Source: Parabacteroides chongii
Lineage (GTDB): Bacteria > Bacteroidota > Bacteroidia > Bacteroidales > Tannerellaceae
NCBI RefSeq assembly: GCF_029581355.1
Contig: NZ_CP120849.1
Location: 94,501-158,500 of the forward strand
Direction of reading: 5' to 3'
DNA: 64,000 bases
Part shown: piece after piece, positions 27,106 through 36,386 of the stretch
How positions within the stretch are numbered: position 1 is the first letter of the stretch
Layout: every line of letters begins with the position of its first letter
The notes under the pieces: generated by a model
The model's input: only the letters and a program-made list of their open reading frames with translations
Databases searched by the model: none
What the model was told of the DNA's origin: nothing
Made by a program: the position numbers and the translations under genes

Positions 27106-28905
27106 CTATTGTAAAGATTCCGCATACTCACTAAAAATAACCCTCATAATCTTTTTCCAATTTTCTGGTACCATACTCCAATCTGTCCAATCTTTTACAA
27201 ATTTATATGCGCAATATGGTTTGTCAGAATTTGGAGAATCATAACCCAATTCTTCTTCAACACAATTATGCATCATTATTCTCTTAGTCTCATCGTTATC
27301 TAAAGCGTTTAGTATTGGAGCATTCATTTTTGCAGCACCAACGGTATCTGAATCTTCGTCATGGACCACAAATAGGTTGACATTTAATGCCTTTAAATAT
27401 TTAATAAACGAAATCATTGTTGCCTTACCTGTAGCTTTTACAACTTGATAATTTTCTTTGATGGCTTTTTTGACTTCCATAGGCATAACATTTATGGTAT
27501 GTTTGAATACAATATCTTCTGTATCCCCCTCGACTATTATCACTTTTTGAGCAAAGAAAACTCTTGAAACATAATTATCAATTTTTTGAATCATTTTTAC
27601 ACGCATACAATCGTCTTCCACTATCTCTTTAAAAGCTTCAGTCAAATTAAATGCAGTAACAGAAACAAAATCATGATCAATATTTCTAAAACTATTAAGC
27701 GTTTGTCGATTTCCTTTGGATAAGTCTATCATATATGGAGAATGTGTTGTAGAAACAATTTGATTACTATCAGACGCCAATTCATATATTATGTCTCTCA
27801 TCTTTTCCGCTGCATTAGGATGCAAAAACAACTCTGGCTCTTCAAAACCTATAATAATACCTCTATACTGATTTTCTGCTTTTTGCTCTTCTCTCTGTTT
27901 GTTATAACGAAGAAGAGCAAACACTGTAGCCCTTATTAACCCTGTACCCTGACGTTCAATAGGCGTTTTCACATTACTAGTAAGTGATGCTGAGAATTTG
28001 GCCTTTAGATTTTCAGGTTTTGTCAGTTCTGTTTCAACATTGATTGAAGCTTTATGAAAAACTCCATCGACTACCTTATTTAATTCAGACATTAATTTCC
28101 CAAATTCAGTATTAGGATCTGTTGTATCCATTTCCCTTTCCAACTCAGACAATGCATCAACTGCTTTCTGATAATTTGGAGATGCTTCCCTTACTTGACT
28201 AAATAATATATCCAGTAAATCATGAAGCGTACCAGATTTATCAGCAGCCATTTCATCACTTAAAACATCTGCCTTAATCTTCAAAAATCGTGGTAATTTT
28301 GAAAGCACATTACCTGCAATCCCCCCAGGATTTTCAAACCATTCTTCTCCATCATTAACATCAAACGCCTCAGGACAAATACTTTCTAATTCTTTTTTCT
28401 GTGAAGCGTTAATTTTCTTTGTCAAATCACGGCCTGCAAAATAAGACATATCTATCCCTTTATCTATCAATGCCTGATAAGTTTGACAATCATTATATTC
28501 ATTCTTTAGAGTTACAGTGTGCATTAAAATTTCACGATGTTGTTTTTCATCACTTGAAAGACGTACCCTATATTTGAAAGAATAGGTATTATCTTCTTCA
28601 TTATATTTTAATCGTGAAGCATTAAAACCTCTTTGTTGCACAATCTCTTTAGGCACATCAATAAACAATCCTTCTATAATAACATCATCTTGGTAATTAA
28701 TTTCCTCATTACCGTCATCCGTAATAAATCTAGATCTACAACTATTATCCAATTTACTTTTTTCAGATGTTAAAATTTCTATTGCATCCAGTGTTGATGA
28801 TTTGCCTGAATTATTTGCTCCAACTAAAAAGGTTGCATCAGCAAAGTTTATTTCAACATTATTGAGTTTGCGAAAATTTCTAATACACAATTTACTTAAT
28901 TTCAT
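27106..28905 (-). CDS. OLD-family ATPase / TOPRIM endonuclease
   Basis: The 599-residue protein has an SMC-like N-terminus with Walker A GANNSGKSS at 29-37, a late ATPase part with FEEPELFLHP (355-363) and the STTHSP H-loop (H388), and a C-terminal TOPRIM domain with VEGDTED (E459) and the HDEDSD acidic cluster (D516, D518, D520). OLD proteins are ATP-dependent nucleases; GajA of the Gabija system is a relative. No UvrD-like GajB is next to it, so it is not a standard Gabija. It lies 46 bases downstream of the DUF2357 nuclease gene on the same strand and appears to be the tail of that operon. Confidence 0.88.
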   Translation of the reverse strand: MKLSKLCIRNFRKLNNVEINFADATFLVGANNSGKSSTLDAIEILTSEKSKLDNSCRSRFITDDGNEEINYQDDVIIEGLFIDVPKEIVQQRGFNASRLKYNEEDNTYSFKYRVRLSSDEKQHREILMHTVTLKNEYNDCQTYQALIDKGIDMSYFAGRDLTKKINASQKKELESICPEAFDVNDGEEWFENPGGIAGNVLSKLPRFLKIKADVLSDEMAADKSGTLHDLLDILFSQVREASPNYQKAVDALSELEREMDTTDPNTEFGKLMSELNKVVDGVFHKASINVETELTKPENLKAKFSASLTSNVKTPIERQGTGLIRATVFALLRYNKQREEQKAENQYRGIIIGFEEPELFLHPNAAEKMRDIIYELASDSNQIVSTTHSPYMIDLSKGNRQTLNSFRNIDHDFVSVTAFNLTEAFKEIVEDDCMRVKMIQKIDNYVSRVFFAQKVIIVEGDTEDIVFKHTINVMPMEVKKAIKENYQVVKATGKATMISFIKYLKALNVNLFVVHDEDSDTVGAAKMNAPILNALDNDETKRIMMHNCVEEELGYDSPNSDKPYCAYKFVKDWTDWSMVPENWKKIMRVIFSEYAESLQ

Positions 28906-28951
28906 ACACTTACTTATTTAATATCGTAATTCTTTATCATTCACACTCCAA

Positions 28952-31159
28952 TTAAACATTGCCTACAATAAAATCTTTCAACTCATCAAACGTAGTATTA
29001 ATAAATGTGTTATCTGCCATTTTACTAGTATTGATAGACTGAATTTCACTATATTGCTTACGTACAAAACGGAGGTCAAAGGCAAGTCTAAGATCATCCT
29101 TTGCCTCTTTCCCCCTTTCCCCCTCTATTTGCTTAGCTTCTTTCGCTGTAATGGTGCGCATTCCTATTATTTCATACACATCACGTATTCCTTTGCCTTT
29201 GAAGTATGGCATGAAATAATGAAGATCTTGCAACGGAATAGTTGTCGGGAAGTGGCTACCTGTATAGTAGAGTGTGGCTTCACCATCCATAAAACTTTGT
29301 AGATAACCCTTACGACTGCTGTTTGTCACAAGACCTATCAACACGCGATTACCGACACCAACGAAAGAACCTTTCTGTGGTATTACTTTCGATATGGTTT
29401 CATGCGATTTATTTTGAATAAGTACTTCTATGAATTGCTCTAAAAGTAGTCGGTTATGAGTATCCTTGGGACGAAGTGGGAATGCTCCAATATTTACCTC
29501 ATCTATAGTCTTACGGAACTTAGATACGGCAACATCAGTTGGTTCACCATCACCCGGGAACAGGATATAACCGCCTATCACTTCTTTTTTCAAAGCATCC
29601 GATTGGCAATCTTTATAATAGATGGCATCACGGTATCTGTGCATCTGGTTGATTGCATCTTCGGGTGGAACATCGACTCCATTTTTATCCTTTCCATCAA
29701 TGCGATATTTTGCATCAAACAGGTAAGTCATTTTCATTCCTTCTTGCAAATCGTTTTTGGTAAGCTGCAACACAATGTCCGGTTTCTGAGGAACAGTTGG
29801 CACTACTAAGTCAGTTATACCGACTGAATTATTTTCATGTTCAGAACTCTTCGGATTATAGATTAACTCCGCCAGTTCTACATTATCTTTCTTGAAAAGG
29901 ATGCGCGAATGTTCTCCCTTACCCAAATCCCATGTAAACAGACCATTCATTTCCATACGGTTTCTATGGTCTATATCTTTATCAGATAAGTGCAGCTTTT
30001 CTTTTACTATATGGCTTACTTCTATGAAACACCAAATTTCATAAAGCGTTGCTATATCTTTGGTCTGCAAGCGATATATACCATCGTTCAGTGAATAGGA
30101 ACGTTGGAGTAGGTTCCACGTGCGATATACCTGACTATATCCGGTAGCCTTTTGCAGAACCAAACTTTCTTGATTCATTCCTTTGTAGTTTCCTACAGTG
30201 CGAAAAAAAGGATTTCGCTGTAGGTGCTTCAGTGTCGTTAACGTGACTTGCATATCGTCCTTCATCACATCGGAAGCATTCTTCACAGCTTCTATACGCT
30301 TCTTCAAGCCTTCATACTTATCGGCAATTTGCCCAAGTGCAAATTTCAGGAACCTGTTTTCTTGTGTATCATTTGTCCAAACATGTTCCTCTACACGGTA
30401 TAAATGAGCACAGTCATTCCTGTGTTCTGCCAATTCGTTTTCTATGTAAGAGGGGATAAATGTCAGCTTGTCTGCACGTTTGTAAGCATCCTTTCCATGT
30501 AGTCGATGCCGTGGGCGGTCAATGATATTTTTACAAGCCTTTATGAATTTCTGTTGTTCATTGGCAAATACGCTCCACCAAATTATTTCTGGGGTATTTC
30601 CGCTTGTATCGGGCGAAAAGCCATGAAAGGTTCTTCGCATATAATCAAGTGAAAGCATTCTGTACTCTTGCTCAATATCCTCGATAATGGTTTTCCAATG
30701 CTCGTGATAGTTGAGCTTTGTGCTTAACACTTCAAATGAGAAAACAAACCTATGGGTCTCTGTCCCTACTTGATATATGAATTGTATTTCACTGTGCCCA
30801 ACCTCATTGCCATAATTCAGGAAACCGGCTAATATCTGTCTGCGAAAAGAAAATTTCTCATTTTCATTTTGAAGGATGGAACCGAACTGTGCTTTTTTCA
30901 CATAGTCCTTGAATTCAATCCAAATAGGATAATCGACATTATCAAAAAATACGGCAGGAGCTTTTTGGCTGTTCTCAATCGTAACTCTTTCTCCAATATG
31001 GTTGCTTAGAGAAACAGATACTACTCCCTCCGACCAAGAATAAATAGAGTGTAGTCCTTCTTCTCCCACATTGCTCTTGGCCTTACGCCAAATGTCATCG
31101 AACTTTGTACATTCGACAATCATTTCGAAATCCTGATGTTTTATGGTAAGCAGTTCCAT
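28952..31159 (-). CDS. DUF2357 restriction nuclease (McrC-like)
   Basis: The 735-residue protein resembles DUF2357-type partners of McrB-like ATPases. A C-terminal PD-(D/E)xK core is visible: PDIVLQL with D461, FDAKYR with D482 and K484, and the helix motif INQMHRYRDAI at 503-513. Such proteins cut DNA when driven by the AAA partner. The gene follows the McrB-like gene by 25 bases, and the C5 methyltransferase is at the head of the same operon. The N-terminal 300 residues are probably the region for partner binding. The target sequence cannot be predicted. Confidence 0.82.
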   Translation of the reverse strand: MELLTIKHQDFEMIVECTKFDDIWRKAKSNVGEEGLHSIYSWSEGVVSVSLSNHIGERVTIENSQKAPAVFFDNVDYPIWIEFKDYVKKAQFGSILQNENEKFSFRRQILAGFLNYGNEVGHSEIQFIYQVGTETHRFVFSFEVLSTKLNYHEHWKTIIEDIEQEYRMLSLDYMRRTFHGFSPDTSGNTPEIIWWSVFANEQQKFIKACKNIIDRPRHRLHGKDAYKRADKLTFIPSYIENELAEHRNDCAHLYRVEEHVWTNDTQENRFLKFALGQIADKYEGLKKRIEAVKNASDVMKDDMQVTLTTLKHLQRNPFFRTVGNYKGMNQESLVLQKATGYSQVYRTWNLLQRSYSLNDGIYRLQTKDIATLYEIWCFIEVSHIVKEKLHLSDKDIDHRNRMEMNGLFTWDLGKGEHSRILFKKDNVELAELIYNPKSSEHENNSVGITDLVVPTVPQKPDIVLQLTKNDLQEGMKMTYLFDAKYRIDGKDKNGVDVPPEDAINQMHRYRDAIYYKDCQSDALKKEVIGGYILFPGDGEPTDVAVSKFRKTIDEVNIGAFPLRPKDTHNRLLLEQFIEVLIQNKSHETISKVIPQKGSFVGVGNRVLIGLVTNSSRKGYLQSFMDGEATLYYTGSHFPTTIPLQDLHYFMPYFKGKGIRDVYEIIGMRTITAKEAKQIEGERGKEAKDDLRLAFDLRFVRKQYSEIQSINTSKMADNTFINTTFDELKDFIVGNV

Positions 31160-31184
31160 CGTCTCTTGCAGATATCTGATAGTT

Positions 31185-33032
31185 TTAGCTCCAGAAACTT
31201 GTATAACCGGATGACAATCGTACTTGCATTTCTTTCAGTTTGGCTATGGAAACAGATTCTATTTTCTTGTCTTCTCCAGTCAATGCCAACAACTGCGTTT
31301 CGATAGTGGTAATCAACTTTTCAAGAAATGAATGCTTGACTTTTGTATCGTCTCCTTCAATACGCGACAATATTTTCATGCTTGTTATTTCATCCAATGC
31401 AGTTGCTATGACTTCATCCTCACTGAACTCATTTCCGTTTTCATCCTTACTGTATGGCAAGTTGTTTACCACATAAAGCAAAAATTCATTTCTTGTACGA
31501 TAGGCAATCTTGAACGGTGTACCATTAAGGACATCATTTACTGCTTGCAAATAGGTTAGTACCTTGTTGCAAACCTCCTCATTATCGGCATAGACATCCA
31601 CTCCTTCTACGGCTGTGCCGATAAGCATATCACTATTTAACTTACCAATGCGTTCATATTTGCTGTCCAATCCGGCATACAAATCTACTTCATTCATTTC
31701 TATGGTCATGGCACGGTCAAGTACTTTTCGGGAAAAAGAAAAGGTCGTTTCATCCATATTTACTGTACCAACTACGATTAGATTTTGTGGTATGGTTATG
31801 CCTTCTTCCAAGAAACGCGTTCTTAATGCATCATTATCTTCTGTCAGTTCAGCGGTCAATACCCGATACCAATCTTCCGTACTTTTCTTTAGGATGGGAT
31901 CTGTTGTAATCGTACCATCTTCATTACTTTTGCGAGATTCTATTACGCTAAGAAATTCTGCAAAGTATTGTTCTACAGGAGCAAGATTCATTTCATCCAG
32001 ACAAAGGAAATAAGGTACATCTAAGTTTTCCCAAGCCTGTGTAATAAATCTTAAAAAATCGCCAATCACATATATGGGGCTTCCACTGACACGACTAACA
32101 TATCCCATGAGTTCGGTCGAATCGTGCCAATTAGGTTTTACTTGAATCATCTCAAAATTCTTAGGCTTTTGGGCTTTGTATTCTGTGGAATCTTCATCCC
32201 AACATGCACGAGCAAGTTCACGAACGATGCGGCTCTTGCCTGTTCCTGAAATACCAGCAAGCAAAATAAAGGGCTTAGTCTTGATGGCAGTAATAATATC
32301 CCTATATTTGTAGTATTGAGGATTGGAATCGTCATCTTTCTCTTTATCAAACATTTTGAAAATTTCCTTAGGAGAAATTATTGCTTTTTCTTGGGACATT
32401 TCCAAACTCCCATATTTTACAACATATTCAGCGAAATCAGAACTTGTAGGCAATAGTTCGTTCAATAATTCAGTAGAATAGTATTTTGACAAGTTGTTCT
32501 TAATTTCAGAAATCCCAATCTTTGAGACACTAAAATTATACATTCTACACAGCCATATAGCAAGAGCTATTTTACAATCTTTATTTGTGACATATTTCTT
32601 GATGTTTTTATAAAAGGCTCTATTTATAGACAAAACTCCATTTTGAACATTGAATAATGCCGCATCTTTAGTTCTACGTGGAAAATCATGTAAAACCGTA
32701 GGATTTGCAATAGACTCTTTGACAACGTTTACTGAAAAGAAATTACTTCCGACTTTGTAATCTTTTTCGTTTTTTATATCTGTGAAAAAGTTCGATGTAT
32801 AATAAGAGCCGTCTATACTTACAATATCTCCTACATAATTAATAAATAGCTCTCTATCTTCTTTCTCTTTTGTATCGCAATTCTTGTTACCTTTTAAGAC
32901 AAAACGATCTAATGCAAATAAATATCTGATGGCACTTATAAATTGAGTAGCACCTTGACTCGAAGGACTACTTGTATTGTGTGACAATACTTTATAAGCA
33001 GCCAATAGGGATTTTTTATCAATATAAGCCAT
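31185..33032 (-). CDS. McrB-like AAA motor of a restriction system
   Basis: The 615-residue protein has an unrecognised N-terminal domain (1-220, possibly DNA-binding) and an AAA+ module: Walker A GISGTGKS at 260-267, Walker B LCLDEMN at 343-349, and VGTVNMDETT at 421-430 where McrB has its MNTxDRS GTP-specific motif. The changed motif (NMDETT) leaves the nucleotide, GTP or ATP, open. It would translocate DNA and activate the DUF2357 nuclease encoded next. It lies 5 bases downstream of the methyltransferase gene, indicating one transcript. Confidence 0.85.
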   Translation of the reverse strand: MAYIDKKSLLAAYKVLSHNTSSPSSQGATQFISAIRYLFALDRFVLKGNKNCDTKEKEDRELFINYVGDIVSIDGSYYTSNFFTDIKNEKDYKVGSNFFSVNVVKESIANPTVLHDFPRRTKDAALFNVQNGVLSINRAFYKNIKKYVTNKDCKIALAIWLCRMYNFSVSKIGISEIKNNLSKYYSTELLNELLPTSSDFAEYVVKYGSLEMSQEKAIISPKEIFKMFDKEKDDDSNPQYYKYRDIITAIKTKPFILLAGISGTGKSRIVRELARACWDEDSTEYKAQKPKNFEMIQVKPNWHDSTELMGYVSRVSGSPIYVIGDFLRFITQAWENLDVPYFLCLDEMNLAPVEQYFAEFLSVIESRKSNEDGTITTDPILKKSTEDWYRVLTAELTEDNDALRTRFLEEGITIPQNLIVVGTVNMDETTFSFSRKVLDRAMTIEMNEVDLYAGLDSKYERIGKLNSDMLIGTAVEGVDVYADNEEVCNKVLTYLQAVNDVLNGTPFKIAYRTRNEFLLYVVNNLPYSKDENGNEFSEDEVIATALDEITSMKILSRIEGDDTKVKHSFLEKLITTIETQLLALTGEDKKIESVSIAKLKEMQVRLSSGYTSFWS

Positions 33033-33037
33033 ATCTA

Positions 33038-34237
33038 TTATTCATTAATTGGAAGAAATCTTAACAAAGCTGTTGCTGTAATCCAACCAAGTATTGGAGG
33101 AACAGCATTGCCAATAACTTTATATCTAGCAGCTAAAGGTATTGCGTTGAACAAATAGTCATCTGGAAATGACTGAATTCTTGCGCATTCCCTAACAGAA
33201 TATCTCCTGTTTTCAATAGGGTGTGTGATTCCACATTTGTCAGGTTGTGCAGAAGCTGTAATTGTGCCACAAATTTCTCCAAAAGCAAATCGTCTGAAGA
33301 ATTTTGGAGCATGGTAACGCTTCGGATTATCATAGATATTTCTAAATCGTGGAGTCAGCATTTCATAAGGTATATCTTTCCATGATCTCCCTTCCATACA
33401 AATTGCTGGTAAATGAGCATGAGAATATCCATCATGAAAATATTGAAATCCTTCAATACCATGAGCACAACTTCCGATTAAATCTACTGTTTGTTGTGTC
33501 CCTGGACTATATTCCCATACATCATTATCAGGTAAATTCTCCACACCTTGTAATATCCTACCTAATACCAGTTCCTCAATGTTTCCATAATGTTCGGATG
33601 GTATATTGTTTTCCCGAACAACTGTCTCCAATAAGTTGAAATTGAAATGCCCAAGATTCAATTCTCGATCTATTCCAACCATTAGAACACGATAACGTTT
33701 TTGGGGGACTCCGTAGTCAGAAGCGCAAACTAATTTGTATGATACGTCATACCCCAAATCTCCCATAATTCTAACTATTTCTTCAGGCACGCTATTGCCA
33801 TTTGCAACGTGAGATGAAAGAATGCCTCTAACATTTTCAAATAAAAAGGCTTGAGGACGATGTCCTGCTTCAATTTTGGCTGCAATTATTCTATGGCATT
33901 CTTCAAATAGAGTACCTCTTCCATTTTCATCATCGACCCCTTGTCTTTTGCCTGCGTTGGAAAATGGTTGACATGGGAAACCTGCTAAAAGAATATCAAA
34001 ATCTGGTATTTCGTTGGCATTAACGTCTCTAATATCGGCCAAAAGACAGTTAACTCCATCATTTGTTAATAATGGATTGGCATTATAACAAGATTGTGCG
34101 TCTTGATCAAAATCATTAGCAAACAAAATCTCAGTATTTAATCTATCGTAATTCTGTCCTCTGAATGTAAATCCTCCTGTAAATCCTAAATCAAGACCAC
34201 CACATCCAGAAAACAGAGATACTATTATTTTAGGCAT
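33038..34237 (-). CDS. C5 cytosine-specific DNA methyltransferase
   Basis: The 399-residue enzyme has the ordered m5C motifs: FSGCGG (9-14, AdoMet binding), PCQ with catalytic Cys89, ENV at 134-136, a QKRYR segment (motif VIII region), and VIGNAVPP near the end. The target recognition region lies between about 220 and 340. It protects host DNA from the McrB-like/DUF2357 nuclease of the same operon. It is preceded after 10 bases by a small XRE regulator. Composition is AT-rich, unlike the flanking chromosome. Confidence 0.93.
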   Translation of the reverse strand: MPKIIVSLFSGCGGLDLGFTGGFTFRGQNYDRLNTEILFANDFDQDAQSCYNANPLLTNDGVNCLLADIRDVNANEIPDFDILLAGFPCQPFSNAGKRQGVDDENGRGTLFEECHRIIAAKIEAGHRPQAFLFENVRGILSSHVANGNSVPEEIVRIMGDLGYDVSYKLVCASDYGVPQKRYRVLMVGIDRELNLGHFNFNLLETVVRENNIPSEHYGNIEELVLGRILQGVENLPDNDVWEYSPGTQQTVDLIGSCAHGIEGFQYFHDGYSHAHLPAICMEGRSWKDIPYEMLTPRFRNIYDNPKRYHAPKFFRRFAFGEICGTITASAQPDKCGITHPIENRRYSVRECARIQSFPDDYLFNAIPLAARYKVIGNAVPPILGWITATALLRFLPINE

Positions 34238-34247
34238 TTGTATCTAT

Positions 34248-34460
34248 TTAATTAAATGTTTTTATTGACCACAATAAGTCTTTGATATCTACTTCAAGTA
34301 CTTTCGCAATTTCAACTAATGTTTCCAAGTTTGGTTGCATGGTATTTGTACACCATTTTGAAACAGTTCCCGGATCTTTTCCTAACTGTTCTGCCAGCCA
34401 TTTATTGGTGCGTTTCTTTTCTGCTAAGACCACCTTCAAACGATTTATATCTTTATTCAT
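34248..34460 (-). CDS. XRE-family controller protein
   Basis: The 70-residue protein is an HTH_XRE domain (KVVLAEKKRTNKWLAEQLGK then PGTVSKW). Small proteins of this kind at the head of restriction-modification operons act as controllers of the timing of methylation and cleavage. The frame can be extended to a TTG at 34487, but that overlaps the -7 box at 34485-34492, so ATG 34460 is the start. It resembles the XRE gene at 45580 in the second system (R.KVVL.EK). It lies 10 bases ahead of the methyltransferase gene. Confidence 0.82.
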   Translation of the reverse strand: MNKDINRLKVVLAEKKRTNKWLAEQLGKDPGTVSKWCTNTMQPNLETLVEIAKVLEVDIKDLLWSIKTFN

Positions 34461-34484
34461 ACGTTCTGTGATATATTTTGAATG

Positions 34485-34492
34485 CAAAGATA
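34485..34492 (-). promoter_or_regulatory. -7 box (TATCTTTG) of the first restriction operon
   Basis: The minus strand reads TATCTTTGC, matching the consensus, 24 bases ahead of the XRE start at 34460. A TTTG lies at 34519-34516, a spacing of 23 bases, slightly long. Confidence 0.6.
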
Positions 34493-34638
34493 ATCATTAT
34501 AATCGAAATCTTGTTCAAATTATAATGATTTCTCAATAAATATATGTCGAAAAACAACCTTATATTGAAATATAATTCAATATTTATTTTGCCATCTTGG
34601 ATTCATTTTAACAAAAAAACATGATTTTACCTTACTTA

Positions 34639-35634
34639 TCAAAGACGATATGGTATTTCTGAAGAATAAAAAGTTAATGACTTAAAGTCTGAGGCTTTCT
34701 CTTTCAATAATTTTGCGACCGACATCATTTGCCTATTTTTATCTGCGGTTGGCCCTATTGCTACTAACTTTAACGCAGTCAAGGGTAATTTTACCTCTAT
34801 ATAAGGCAATAGCAATCCATTTCGATTACGATAATTAACTTTATTATTAAACTCTCTACAACAAAACCTATATTCATCTTCATATTTATAAGCAGGGTTC
34901 TTTATATTGCTTGGGACAAAAGCTCGCAATAACATATAATTATCAAGCGCAATTTTAGTATCAACATTCTCTTGAACTTCTGTTTCCATTTTAAAATTTC
35001 CAACAATAAAATTCATATTTGTTTTATATACATGTTTTACGTACTCCTTCCATATGTTCATTTCTTCATCTGCTTTTTGCAGACTATCAATATATTCCCC
35101 CACTCCATATGTGATTTTCATTAGTGGTTCCTTATTATTTGAATTCAAGAAATCATTCAATTCATTTAAATCAAAACCAAGACAAACACCGCTGCCGTTT
35201 TGTCCATACATATTCCACATTGGCAAAGAATCAAAAGATTTTGAAAAAGAAACAGAATACATATTAGTCAAACTATTTTCCTCAATATTTCTATCCCAAA
35301 TTAATTCATCTAATTCTTTCCTATCTAATTCTGTGATTCTCTGCCCTATTGGTATCGACAATTCCTTTTCTACATCGGGTAAAACTTCCCACATTTTTCC
35401 AACACCATATTCTATTTCTTCTGGATCATTCATATAAGAAATATGTGAAGCCCAAAATGTCATAAGAATTTTTTCTTTTGATGTATTATTAAGCATACTA
35501 GCCAATGTTCCTGCATTAGTATAGTGAAAAACGCATGAATCTACTATTCGTTGGATTTCTTGCCAATCCTCTCGTAATTTTTCATCTTTTCTTTCTAACA
35601 CTTTCGCTAATAACTGTCTATCATCACCGTTCAT
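34639..35634 (-). CDS. DUF2971 protein
   Basis: The 331-residue protein has the DUF2971 features: an early HYTNAGTLASML segment, SYMNDPEE, YSVSFSKSFDSLPMWNMYGQNGSGVCLGF in the middle, and a later DEYRF. Its molecular function is not established; genes of this family often occur in mobile and defence regions, and ADP-ribosyltransferase-like folds have been suggested for some relatives. It lies on the minus strand just upstream of the restriction operon, 150 bases from its XRE gene, but with a separate promoter region. A role in defence is inference from position only. Confidence 0.75.
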   Translation of the reverse strand: MNGDDRQLLAKVLERKDEKLREDWQEIQRIVDSCVFHYTNAGTLASMLNNTSKEKILMTFWASHISYMNDPEEIEYGVGKMWEVLPDVEKELSIPIGQRITELDRKELDELIWDRNIEENSLTNMYSVSFSKSFDSLPMWNMYGQNGSGVCLGFDLNELNDFLNSNNKEPLMKITYGVGEYIDSLQKADEEMNIWKEYVKHVYKTNMNFIVGNFKMETEVQENVDTKIALDNYMLLRAFVPSNIKNPAYKYEDEYRFCCREFNNKVNYRNRNGLLLPYIEVKLPLTALKLVAIGPTADKNRQMMSVAKLLKEKASDFKSLTFYSSEIPYRL

Positions 35635-35768
35635 ATTATTTTCTATTTATGTGTTTATTTTTAGCTTCTGATTCGATATGATTTCTTTGCTCAAAATTCC
35701 TGAAATTACTATATTCTCGCTCACACATACCTAATCGCATCACCAAATCACTCCATCTTTTCACTGTT

Positions 35769-36374
35769 TCAATCTTTACCTTCCTCGTATAAACAAGCCC
35801 AATCTTTAGCCTGAAACTCTTTTTCAAAGGCTTCCAAATCCTCTTTAAGTCTCTCATGCTGGTCGTCTTCCCCATCATCACCACTCATCACCCAATCTAT
35901 GCGAGTTGCATATATCTCCGCAATGCGAATTTGTTTGTATGCCTCTTTCATAGTCTCTATAGTTTCATCTGATAACTCCAACACATCAGCGTCATCCGGA
36001 TAACGGTCATAATAACAATGATGGATTGAGTATAATACCGGAATCTGTTCGCCATCACGAATATCGGACATATATCGCTTTGTTGATTGGAACATTACTT
36101 TATCATCAAAGAATTGTCGATCTACATATTTTTGTTCTGCCCTAATGATTGTTTTATCTGACAAAAGAAAAGATTCCGCTTCTTCATAGCTTAAAAAAGA
36201 CAAATAACCCATATAACTATGGAATGAACCAAAGCTATCTTTCTCATAAATAGTCCAATAATCCTTGTGGATTTTCTCCGGTTTTGGCCGTAAAGCTCTT
36301 GCAATATCACGCTCTATAGAATCCGCAATCTCACCAATTGCATATACATTCCTATCAAAATATCCTCCGCTCAT
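35769..36374 (-). CDS. Conserved hypothetical protein
   Basis: The 201-residue protein begins MSGGYFDRNVYAIGEIADSI and ends with a helical region IRIAEIYATRIDWVMSGDDGEDDQHERLKEDL. The two ends resemble a family of small uncharacterised proteins (MSGGHFDY...RIDWLxSGDDGE) found in phages and accessory regions. The middle (about 40-140) looks like an insertion compared with the short forms. No catalytic motif is recognised. It starts 12 bases downstream of the hipA stop on the same strand, so it may be the third gene of a hipBA operon. Confidence 0.65.
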   Translation of the reverse strand: MSGGYFDRNVYAIGEIADSIERDIARALRPKPEKIHKDYWTIYEKDSFGSFHSYMGYLSFLSYEEAESFLLSDKTIIRAEQKYVDRQFFDDKVMFQSTKRYMSDIRDGEQIPVLYSIHHCYYDRYPDDADVLELSDETIETMKEAYKQIRIAEIYATRIDWVMSGDDGEDDQHERLKEDLEAFEKEFQAKDWACLYEEGKD

Positions 36375-36386
36375 AATTATAATTTT

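Noticed and set aside
27106..28905. Gabija system (GajA)
   Set aside because: The OLD-type fold is present, but no UvrD-like GajB helicase is found on either side.
35636..35884. 82-codon frame on the minus strand overlapping the end of the 201-residue hypothetical gene
   Set aside because: It overlaps the other gene by 116 bases in another frame and shows no domain; more likely a shadow frame.
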